39,593 nt of DNA. It comes from Pleurobrachia bachei. Taxonomy: Eukaryota; Ctenophora; Tentaculata; Cydippida; Pleurobrachiidae. The position numbers and the translations under genes are program-made. The notes under the pieces are model-generated. The model was not told where the DNA came from and ran no database searches. It was given only the letters and a program-made list of their open reading frames with translations. The DNA lies in NCBI GenBank assembly GCA_000695325.1, contig AVPN01000103.1, forward strand, positions 39,837 to 79,429, read 5' to 3'. Below, piece after piece: positions 12,094-20,553 of the stretch; the first letter of the stretch is position 1, and every line of letters begins with the position of its first letter.

Positions 12094-12394
12094 TGTGCTA
12101 CAGAGATAGGAATTATAAGATGGGAGAGGGTCTGGAAGATGGGGGACTGGGAATAAAACAAGTTTCCTATAACGCTGTACAAGATATATCTGGCATATGA
12201 TATTGTACACAAATAAAAACCAATCACACATTCCAAAAACTCAGGGGGCACTCTTGTTTTCACCCCACTATCCCTCTTTCTCCCCCCACTCTCCATCTCT
12301 ATCATGTCCATCTTCTCTCTCCACACTCTCCCAGCTCCCTCTCTTTCTCCCCCACTCTCCCTCTTTCTCACTGTCCCTATCATATTTTTTCTCT
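12094..12394 (-). other. DNAL1-DRC3 intergenic spacer with pyrimidine-rich tract
   Basis: The 301-base gap between the DNAL1 stop and the DRC3 start contains a strongly strand-biased tract (about 12260-12400), C/T-rich on the plus strand and so purine-rich in the transcribed sense. I find no minus-strand AATAAA or ATTAAA in it. The last bases before the DRC3 ATG read CCTATCTCTGTAG-CACA, like a 3' splice site. Confidence 0.6.
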
Positions 12395-12967
12395 CTAACC
12401 CTCATCCTCATCATCCTGTCGGACAATTGGAACACCATCCAACTTCTTCAGTTTAACCAACTTCTTCTCAATCTCCGGCCTCCAAGTCTGCTCCAGAGAG
12501 TGTTTCTCCTCAATGGGGTTGTTTACCATGTTCAAATCCACAAGACAGGGCAGCTCACTCAACTTCTGCAATTCACTCCAATCTTTAACGAGGTTGTTTG
12601 ACATGAAGAGAACTTTCAGTTTCTTCAAAACTCCAATTCCCTTCATTTTCTCGATCAGGTTATAGCTAATCCACAGCTCTTCGAGGGTGTCCCCAACAGG
12701 CTCCAGACCACTGAAACTCTTGATATTGTTTCTTCCCAGAGATAGGATCTTCAAGGACTTGAGGCCGTTAAGATTGGTGATCTTCTCGATAGCATTGGTT
12801 GACAGAGATAGTTTCTTGCAGTTGGTCAGGGTGGATAGAGAAGCGTCCATTTTCTCGATCGATGGGATTTGACAGAGTAGTTTGATTTCCTCAGCCTCCC
12901 CTGCTTTCTCTCCACTCTTTGTCTCCCACTGGGCTAGAGCCTCTTTGATGGTAGTTCCCTTACTCAT
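12395..12967 (-). CDS. DNAL1: Dynein axonemal light chain 1, copy 1
   Basis: This is a complete intronless 190-aa LRR protein, the usual size for DNAL1. DNAL1 binds the outer-arm dynein gamma-type heavy chain and affects ciliary motility. Landmarks are the start [15 protein letters not shown], an LRR series ([50 protein letters not shown]) and the C-terminal [15 protein letters not shown] followed by KKLDGVPIV. It lies 301 bases upstream of DRC3 on the same strand. The sequence just before the ATG reads TTTCTCGATTAG-CTGTAGCA, an acceptor-like context. An almost identical copy lies 1378 bases away. Confidence 0.96.
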   Translation of the reverse strand: MSKGTTIKEALAQWETKSGEKAGEAEEIKLLCQIPSIEKMDASLSTLTNCKKLSLSTNAIEKITNLNGLKSLKILSLGRNNIKSFSGLEPVGDTLEELWISYNLIEKMKGIGVLKKLKVLFMSNNLVKDWSELQKLSELPCLVDLNMVNNPIEEKHSLEQTWRPEIEKKLVKLKKLDGVPIVRQDDEDEG

Positions 12968-13088
12968 TGCTACAGCTAATCGAGAAATAAACAGAGTTAG
13001 CTTGGGGTAAAATAGTTAAGAGATTGGTTAAAAATTGTCTAAAAATATCATCTGTACAAATATACAATCCAAATCAAAGGCCCGTGTC

Positions 13089-13170
13089 TCACGCTTTATC
13101 ATCTGCCTCATCTTTTTTGGCTATCAGAGAGTCGATTGTTGCCGCAATTTTAGTATTCGCCCCTGCCTGG
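13089..13170 (-). pseudogene. Fragment of FAM227 terminal exon
   Basis: This is a copy of most of the FAM227 last exon (reading AGANTKIAATIDSLIAKK and ending TGA at 13089). It lacks the acceptor and first codons because the duplication junction cuts in at 13170. It lies upstream of DNAL1 copy 1 and has no partner exons. Confidence 0.85.
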
Positions 13171-13471
13171 GTTATTGTCGAGTGTCAGCTTCACCAAGTT
13201 CGTGAAAAACCAGATGTTGTCAATCTTCAGAATATCTGAAGAACGGAAGTTGGAACTAGGAATCGAATCATAATAAAAACTACCCAGTCACTAAAAAGAA
13301 CAAAACCTTACTTTTAAAATCCAGTCGAAGGCTCTCAACCTCTCCAAAATCGAGTCCCTCCTTTTTGGCGATCCGACCAGCCTCATTTGCGGGTCCCTGC
13401 TCTTCAATGCATCCATTCAACAGGACCTCATCAATAACAGTCGGCTCGAGGGTATCATAGAGCCTGTTCAT
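13171..13471 (-). pseudogene. Duplicated DRC3 exon 1 and truncated exon 2
   Basis: Exon 1 (13312-13471) is a full copy of the DRC3 start exon with its donor. Exon 2 (13171-13235) is cut at the duplication junction after 65 of 117 bases. Alone it cannot encode DRC3. It could still act as an alternative first exon by splicing from 13312 to the exon at 11741-11857, because the phase is identical. Confidence 0.85.
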
Positions 13472-13772
13472 TGTGCTACAGAGATAGGAATTATAAGATG
13501 GGAGAGGGTCTGGAAGATGGGGGACTGGGAATAAAACAAGTTTCCTATAACGCTGTACAAGATATATCTGGCATATGATATTGTACACAAATAAAAACCA
13601 ATCACACATTCCAAAAACTCAGGGGGCACTCTTGTTTTCACCCCACTATCCCTCTTTCTCCCCCCACTCTCCATCTCTATCATGTCCATCTTCTCTCTCC
13701 ACACTCTCCCAGCTCCCTCTCTTTCTCCCCCACTCTCCCTCTTTCTCACTGTCCCTATCATATTTTTTCTCT

Positions 13773-14345
13773 CTAACCCTCATCCTCATCATCCTGTCGG
13801 ACAATTGGAACACCATCCAACTTCTTCAGTTTAACCAACTTCTTCTCAATCTCCGGCCTCCAAGTCTGCTCCAGAGAGTGTTTCTCCTCAATGGGGTTGT
13901 TTACCATGTTCAAATCCACAAGACAGGGCAGCTCACTCAACTTCTGCAATTCACTCCAATCTTTAACGAGGTTGTTTGACATGAAGAGAACTTTCAGTTT
14001 CTTCAAAACTCCAATTCCCTTCATTTTCTCGATCAGGTTATAGCTAATCCACAGCTCTTCGAGGGTGTCCCCAACAGGCTCCAGACCACTGAAACTCTTG
14101 ATATTGTTTCTTCCCAGAGATAGGATCTTCAAGGACTTGAGGCCGTTAAGATTGGTGATCTTCTCGATAGCATTGGTTGACAGAGATAGTTTCTTGCAGT
14201 TGGTCAGGGTGGATAGAGAAGCGTCCATTTTCTCGATCGATGGGATTTGACAGAGTAGTTTGATTTCCTCAGCCTCCCCTGCTTTCTCTCCACTCTTTGT
14301 CTCCCACTGGGCTAGAGCCTCTTTGATGGTAGTTCCCTTACTCAT
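13773..14345 (-). CDS. DNAL1: Dynein axonemal light chain 1, copy 2
   Basis: The predicted protein is identical to the copy at 12395-12967 (190 aa, intact). This copy follows the FAM227 stop codon by 128 bases on the same strand. It is followed by a duplicated DRC3 first exon instead of the full DRC3 gene. If the duplication is real, this is probably the original 5' partner of FAM227, and both copies share the same upstream sequence from about 14455 (or 13080) down to their start codons. The identity gives no hint of divergence in function. Confidence 0.95.
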   Translation of the reverse strand: MSKGTTIKEALAQWETKSGEKAGEAEEIKLLCQIPSIEKMDASLSTLTNCKKLSLSTNAIEKITNLNGLKSLKILSLGRNNIKSFSGLEPVGDTLEELWISYNLIEKMKGIGVLKKLKVLFMSNNLVKDWSELQKLSELPCLVDLNMVNNPIEEKHSLEQTWRPEIEKKLVKLKKLDGVPIVRQDDEDEG

Positions 14346-14473
14346 TGCTACAGCTAATCGAGAAATAAACAGAGTTAGCTTGGGGTAAAATAGTTAAGAG
14401 ATTGGTTAAAAATTGTCTAAAAATATCATCTGTACAAATATACAATCCAAATCAAATTTCAAAGTCCCGTGTC

Positions 14474-17400
14474 TCACGCTTTATCATCTGCCTCATCTTT
14501 TTTGGCTATCAGAGAGTCGATTGTTGCCGCAATTTTAGTATTCGCCCCTGCCTGGTTGTGTAACCTGGGGAAGTTAGAGTTGGTGTTATTACAAAAAACG
14601 ACATGGTGTAGGTTATCATTCCCTCAAAAAACTTGAAAATACAGATTTAAACTTGGGTGTACTGCATGTGACTGGTTTGTCTATTTACCTATCATTGACG
14701 ATCATTTCAGCCAGTTTTCCCACAACAGTATGATTCTCCAGTAACTTTGCGGATTTCTGCTGGAATTCCAATCTCTCTGCCAAGTTGTCATTCATTGTCT
14801 TGACGTGAGATCTGTGACATTCGTTCCAATAGCTGTTCATATCTTTAGTGATCGCCTTCACCTTCTTTCTGCTTTTAGTTATGATCTGTCGGTAGGTCTC
14901 CCCCTCGGACGGATAACTTAGGATTTCCTGCAAAGGAGGAGTTATAATATTGACAAAAGTATGAAGTCAGAATCTCATATTTGAAGTGTATCTAAAAAGC
15001 GTACTACTCAATGTACAGAATGTTCATTTTATGCTACAATTCTTTTTTATTTTTTACTGTTCCAGTGACTCTACTATGTCACTACAGACTATATTTACCT
15101 TTCTTGATACAAGTTTGGCAGTTCCAGCGTCCCTTGCCAGCTTGCTCTCCCTCAGATAATACTCAACTAGCGGACAGTGCCCAGATAGGTTAAACTTGGT
15201 CAATACAAAGTCGGGTCCTGGCTCACTAGAGTGCGACTAGGGAGAGAATTGAGTAGTTTCAATTACAGAATAAATTATCTTGTTGTTGAAACCAACCCAG
15301 TTCTTATCTAGGAATCTAAAAAACTAAATCATCTCAATTATAGTTTGGTTATAATCAAAAAGCCCTTATTTTGAGGTGCACCCAATGGATGCGCTAGTTT
15401 TTAAGATGACGTCACTCTGACGACGTCACTAACCTCAATGACGTCACGTGTCTTTGTGGCACCAGTAACGTGACGTGAGGTGCTGTGGCCCCTTCCCGTT
15501 GGAGAGTCACTTCCCTTGTTGCTGATACCACCTGGGGAGGGGGTGGAAACTTAGATCATGGCAGTACATGCACTTTACTTAAATTAATTAGGTAAATCCC
15601 ACATCAGTTAATAAACTTCACCTCATTATATATTTTAGATCTCTAACAACGTACCTTTCTTATCGTTGGTAGGTCCCTTGCTCTGATGACTGGATGATAG
15701 GGAGGTGTGAGAGTGGTCCGGGGGCCGTCTGGGACTGGGGCTGCTCTTTCCAGTAGTGGCAGAGGAGAATGTAGAAGGAAAGGTTAGAATGTTGTCCATA
15801 CTTGACTTATCTTTCACTACAGGGAGATACGTCATTATGGTCTGAGTATCTAACAGTAGAGAAGCCATTTCCAATAATGACGCCTAATGGCAATATAGAA
15901 AGGTTCAAGACAACTTATATATAAATAACTAAAGAATACCACCCACCAGTCTTCCTGTCTTCAGGGCGCAGTACGACCAAACCAAACCAACCTTTTTGTT
16001 GAACGAAGCAAACCACACCTACCTTTTTGTTTCTGAGCGTTAGCATCCTTGTCAATACAATCCTTCCTCATATTAGCTGGTTCCAGGGCACTGTAATCCC
16101 AGTTAGCCCAGTGTCGTACCATGGGCCTGGTACCTGTCATCCAGATACTAACTGTCTCTAGTAGATCGTGTCTGAGGGGAGAGGGTTACTGGTTAGTTAT
16201 CCAAATACTAACTGTCTCTAGTAGATCGTGTCTGAGGGGAGAAGGTTGAGTCATGGTAGAGCAATGGAGGCCGATGGTTAGTGGTGGTGTTTGAGAGAGA
16301 TAGGGGTTGGTGAATGGTGATAACAACCATGAGATCAAGTGTGATCAGATATTGTTACAACTCACTCACTTGAATTCGGTATTGTATCGTCTCCAGGAGA
16401 CTGGGAACTCACTTGAATTCAGTGTTATATCGTCTCCAGGAGACTGGGAACTCACTTGAATTCAGTATTGTAACGTCTCCAGGAGACTGGAAATGCATGG
16501 CAGTAGGCTGCATATATAGCTTGAGATACAGCGTTAGGGTAGTGCAGCAGTAGCTTTTCTCTGTTGGTGTATCTGTATAGGAACAATAGAGCATGATTAC
16601 TGAAAGCAAATCAAATGTCTACTCTGAAACTGTCAGACAAATGCACAAATGTCTTCTCTGAGTTGGATTGATTGTTTTCTGTTCCAGCAATCAAATCAAT
16701 TTCATTGCCAAATTAACCTGAATGTTCTGTTTAGTAGGCTGGTGTAGGTCCGTGCAACACGTGCAAATAGAAGGGAAGTTTTCTCTTTCAGCTCCCTATC
16801 ATATACAAAGCTGGGGGACTCCTGGGGAGGTTTCTGGAACTTCTTCAAGAAAAACCACCAGAACAAATCGTGCAAAATGTCCTCGTTCTCTTGAGAGTAG
16901 AAGAAGTCCCTCCACTCCCGGATGAGACCTGGCTGAAATGGGCCAATTAGTGGGGCACTAATTAGCAGGGACTCAATTAGTTGAGTGAACTAATTATGAG
17001 TCAATTATGAGTCAATTACCTTCTCAGTTATCTTGATTGCACGACTGACAAGTCGGAGAATGGTGGGAGTTTCCACTTTCTGGGGAAGAGGACATGGCTC
17101 ATCAGAATATCCAGGATATTCCTCCATCTCAACAAAAATCAACTTTTTTAGTCCGGTATCCTGATGGGAAATTAGCAGAGTTAATTAGACCTGTATCCTG
17201 GGAAATTAACCGAGTTAATTAAACCTGTATCTTGGGAAATTAACCGAGTTAATTAAATCGGTATCTTGGGAAATTAACGGAACAATTTAATATTCACCAT
17301 AATTTCCGGTAACTTCTTACATGTCACCCCCCCCTGTACCTGTTTTATATACCTGTTGCTGTTCCTCAGGTTCAGGTTTTGCAGCAGATTTAGCGGCTGT

Positions 17401-17909
17401 AACATGTTGGTCCATGGTAGCCTCAACGTGCATTGACATGAGTTTCTGGCATACATCCGTCATGTTACCAATCTGGTATAGGGCTGAGGAGAGTGAGCGG
17501 TGTTAGGGAGTGGGGCTGGGAAAGGAAGGTGTAAGGAAAGGTCCTGTGGGGAATGTAAAAAGGTAGCCCTTGAAATTAGAGTAATTTTGTTTGACGGAAA
17601 GTAAACATCACTATCCCGGACGATGAATGAATCCATATAATGATAACTAACTATCACGGCAATATCATTATACCCCCACACTTTTCCGGGGTATTGCCCT
17701 AGGAAGTAGACCTCTAATACCAGCCACCTAAATCAAATCCCCTTCTACTCACGCTGTGCTTGTGCTGCTTTCCTCTCCTCCGCCTCCTCCCTTTGAATCT
17801 TTGCCAATATCACAGCTTCCTGGTCATCATTCACCCACAGTGGGGCAACATGTCTCTCAACCAGGTTCCATACGGAGGGTTTTACCACCGCTTTGACCGA
17901 TGCATCCAT
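14474..17909 (-). CDS. FAM227-family protein (FAM227A-like by length)
   Basis: Exons: 17753-17909, 17353-17483, 17020-17160, 16718-16932, 16456-16572, 16023-16171, 15655-15883, 15434-15531, 15099-15236, 14689-14927 and 14474-14564. The FAM227 domain lies in exons 4-6: LHDLFWWFFLKKF, LLFARVARTYTSLL, YPNAVSQAIYAAYCHAFP and WMTGTRPMVRHW with WDYSALEP. The family is conserved in ciliated organisms and tied to motile cilia and sperm; its biochemical role is not settled. Phases close everywhere except between exons 6 and 7, where an 8-nt micro-exon (15947-15954) would restore frame and give 570 aa. The ATG at 17909 is favoured because the duplicate exon at 20026-20182 has a 2-base indel just upstream of it but an intact frame after it. 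DNAL1 follows by 128 bases. Confidence 0.85.
15406..15452. promoter_or_regulatory. Cluster of TGACGTCA (CRE-like) motifs
   Basis: Two perfect TGACGTCA palindromes and an intervening ACGTCA half site fall within about 45 bases, followed by ACGTGACGTG. The cluster spans the end of FAM227 exon 8 and its donor intron, so part of it is coding (RDVIE). It may be chance or an internal enhancer. Confidence 0.3.
16138..16243 (-). repeat. 60-bp duplication of a 3' splice site in FAM227
   Basis: A segment holding TCTCCCCTCAG and the first bases of FAM227 exon 6 occurs twice, 60 bases apart (about 16140-16182 and 16200-16242). The copy nearer the exon body (acceptor at 16172) gives the conserved reading HDLLETVSIWMTG. 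The other copy, reached first in the transcript, reads the same start and then meets a stop. Confidence 0.85.
16365..16490 (-). repeat. 43-bp repeat x3 carrying the FAM227 exon 5 donor
   Basis: Three tandem 43-base units (GAATTC landmarks at 16372, 16415 and 16458) each contain the end of FAM227 exon 5 and a GTGAG donor. The first donor in the transcript (exon end 16456) gives the correct phase for exon 6. Because 43 is not a multiple of three, each further unit would shift the frame. Confidence 0.9.
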
Positions 17910-18249
17910 CTTACACTGCCATTCTAGAATCTGGTATTTGTTTGTGTTAGCGCTGGATATCGAGCTGGAAATTACATTTCATAGCTTTTATTGACCTTGT
18001 TTTGTATCAAAAAATATTGTCAGTCTGTTATAATAGGTGTCGTACAGATGACTTTTTTAGCAAATTATTCAGAACATGAGCATTTTATGTCGTGATCATG
18101 ATCTGTCTGTTTTTACTGCATCTGTCACTCTCTAATTAGGGCACTAATTGGGTAGTACTGAGAGAGTGAAAAATAGAAACACAGCTATGGTAAAACCAGG
18201 CCATGACGAGATAAGAGAGAGAATTACGTGTGTTAATTTCTTCTCAATA
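17910..18249. promoter_or_regulatory. Head-to-head FAM227 / metalloproteinase promoter, copy A
   Basis: This 340-base interval separates the divergent start codons of FAM227 (17909, minus) and the metalloproteinase 5' cassette A (18250, plus). It is AT-rich and contains no coding signal. The same interval is duplicated at 20183-20553, so it is likely a bidirectional promoter. Individual elements cannot be assigned from one sequence. Confidence 0.55.
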
Positions 18250-19724
18250 ATGTTGCTAGCGTTTTATTTGGTTGGTTGTCTTCTACTACCCACGTACCAT
18301 GGCACCTCAGTGGGGAAGGACAAAAATCTTTTTCCGGCTGTTAACCGTCAAATACATCTTGGTAGGTAGACCCTCTTTCAAAACGCCCCTCTTAGTTCAA
18401 GGAGCTGGTTAGAATATTTAAATCGTTTTTAGATTTATTTTACCCCTAACGGTAGTCATGCCAATGTATCTCTATAGGAAGCTCAGGGAGACAGGCATCA
18501 TCTCTAATCAACATCAAACCGGTCCGGACTCCGCAAAGTTACTACAGCTCAAACACTGTCGGTCTAAGGGCATTTGATGGGCAAATCGAGACGAGAGCTT
18601 TTGTTTACCTTGGAAAGCAGATCTCACCCGATCACAGTGAGCAGAAAATATGGATGAGGTTGGAATTTGATAAGATCTACCACATAGAAGAGGTGAGGAA
18701 CCACAAAAATTGAACGTCAAAATGAATTTGTTTCAAAAACATAAAATCTAATCCCAACTATTCTCCCCCAGTTTACCCTATTTTCCTACTTCTACTACGG
18801 CTGGTTTGACCAGACGTGGGGCTGTGTTCGAAGTCTGGAGGAGTATCGACAGTGCAAGGGCAACATGACAGATGTCTACGTAGATGTCTACCGGGGCAAT
18901 CAGTTTGTGAGGAATTGTGGGGTGTTGGAGATGAGAGATAGCCCAAATTACAGAGACCAGATTTACAAGTAATTCTATGAGCTACATATTGAATTTACCA
19001 AGCTTAGTTTGGATTTAATCTCCGCGTGTGAACACAATTTTGACCCTTTACCAAACAAAAAAACATTTTTATCCCAGTTTGAAGTGTGATGCGTTTGGGG
19101 ATACTATCCTGATCCGAAAACCTCACGCTACAATGTTTCTGGTATTTCCTGAGATCCGTATTTCCTCCAACCCAGATATCCAACCCCCTGCTCGATTCAC
19201 AACTGATCCACCAAAACGAGTAACTACGGAGAAGAAGCGGGTGACATACCCAGACAGCTTGACACTGTGGCCAATAAGTAAGGTTTTAGGAGACGGGTTT
19301 TTTTAAAGATATTAGCATGTTTTCTAAAGCACTGAAACATTTGCAGAGTTTTGAGGAGCGATGAAACTAGCACATATTTGGATTTGAAGCATTGAGTGAA
19401 TAAGTTGTATCCTTTACATGCCGACAGACAGACAAACAAACTGTTTTGTTCGTTTTTAGGGGGTTTGTGTGTGTGTGATGGGGGTTTGTATGATATTATC
19501 TTATCTACACAGTTACATCCAACTCACAATATGCACTCCCCAAATCAGAGGAGAAAGAACCGGTTGAAATATCCCTCGAACGTGAGGGTAGTTACACACA
19601 AGATGGGGTAACGAGGACTGCCACCTTGGTCAACGGAGCGTATAAAAATATAGACGGTCTTAAGTTGACTGCTAAAGGAATGGACATTCTTGTTCATTTA
19701 GTTGAACCTGCCCGTCTCACACAG
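18250..19724 (+). CDS. Metalloproteinase alternative 5' cassette A (signal peptide and first galactose-binding-like region)
   Basis: Five exons: 18250-18361, 18478-18692, 18772-18968, 19078-19277 and 19549-19724 (112, 215, 197, 200 and 176 nt). They match cassette B (20554-22089) exon for exon in length and phase. The start MLLAFYLVGCLLLPTYHG is a signal peptide. The following part (AFDG, IWMRLEFDKIYHIEE, VYRGNQFVRNCGVLEM, LKCDAFGDTILIRKP) looks like an F5/8-type or fucolectin-like galactose-binding fold; this is an inference from pattern. The last donor (phase 0, after 19724) can join the shared exon at 22317 by skipping cassette B, whose first acceptor is phase 1 and so incompatible. No stop or frameshift was found, so this looks like a working alternative first cassette and not a relic. 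Confidence 0.75.
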
Positions 19725-20025
19725 GTGAGGGAGATTGTGCCAGGTTGAACTAGGGAGAGGGAGGGGGTGTTAGGGAGTGGGAGAGGTAGACTGTTGGGTT
19801 GAGAGGGGGTCAGGGAGGAACAACAGGGGAATGTAAAAAGGTAGCCTTTGAAATTAGAGTAATTTTGTTTGATGGAAAATAAACATCACTATCACAGACG
19901 ATGACTGAATCCATATGATCACTAACTATCACGGAATATCATTATACCCCCACTCTTTTCCGGGGTCTCTGCCCTAGGAAGTAGACCTCTAATGCCAGCC
20001 AGCTAAATCAAATCACATCACTCAC

Positions 20026-20182
20026 GCTGTGCTTGTGCTGCTTTCCTCTCCTCCGCCTCCTCCCTTTGGATCTTTGCCAAGATCACCGCTTCCTGGTCAT
20101 CATTAACCCACAGTGGAGCAACATGTCGCTCAACCAGGTTCCATACGGAGGGTTTTACCACCGCTTTGACCGATGCATCCAT
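20026..20182 (-). CDS. Duplicate first coding exon of FAM227 (alternative start exon)
   Basis: This 157-nt exon matches 17753-17909 in length, start (MDASVKAVVKPSVWNLVERH) and phase-1 donor, with mainly silent differences. It can splice to FAM227 exon 2 (17353-17483) by skipping the other copy. It is head-to-head with metalloproteinase cassette B, 371 bases from its ATG. It is either an alternative promoter and first exon or a decaying copy with no break yet. Confidence 0.65.
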
Positions 20183-20553
20183 CTTACACTGCCATGTTCT
20201 AGAATCTGATTTGTTTGCGTTAGCGCTGGGTATCGAGCTGGTGATTACATTTCATAGTTTATATTGACCTTGTTTCGTATCAAAAAAGATTGTCAGTCTG
20301 CTGTAATAGGTGTCCTACAGATCACTATTTTAGAAAATTATTCAGAACGTGAGCATATTATGTCGTGATCATGATCTGTCTGTTTTTACTGCATCTGTCA
20401 CTCTATAATTAGGGCACTAATTGGGTAGTACTGAGAGAGTGAAAAATAGAAATACAACAGCTACTAAAAAAGCCATGATGAGAAATACAGCTATGGTAAA
20501 AACAAGCCATGACGAGATAAGAGAGAATTACGTGTGTTAATTTCTCTTCAATA
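20183..20553. promoter_or_regulatory. Head-to-head FAM227 / metalloproteinase promoter, copy B
   Basis: This is the duplicated counterpart of 17910-18249, between the duplicate FAM227 start (20182, minus) and the cassette B start (20554, plus). It carries an extra stretch near 20460-20490 in which a segment around AGCCATGATGAG is repeated with changes. The role is inferred from position and duplication only. Confidence 0.5.

Larger units (their letters stand above)
11793..14555. repeat. 1378-bp tandem duplication: FAM227 end, DNAL1, DRC3 start
   Basis: Copy 1 is 11793-13170 and copy 2 is 13171-14555. By eye they differ by about one substitution (12000 region against 13378) and a 7-base indel near 14454. 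Copy 2 contains the FAM227 terminal exon tail, DNAL1, DRC3 exon 1 and 65 bases of DRC3 exon 2. The junction at 13170/13171 joins FAM227 coding sequence directly to the middle of DRC3 exon 2. Confidence 0.95.

Noticed and set aside
12197-12601. 134-codon plus-strand frame rich in Ser/Pro/Leu, repeated at 13575-13979
   Set aside because: It is antisense to DNAL1 and the pyrimidine-rich spacer, and is duplicated only because the genomic unit is duplicated.
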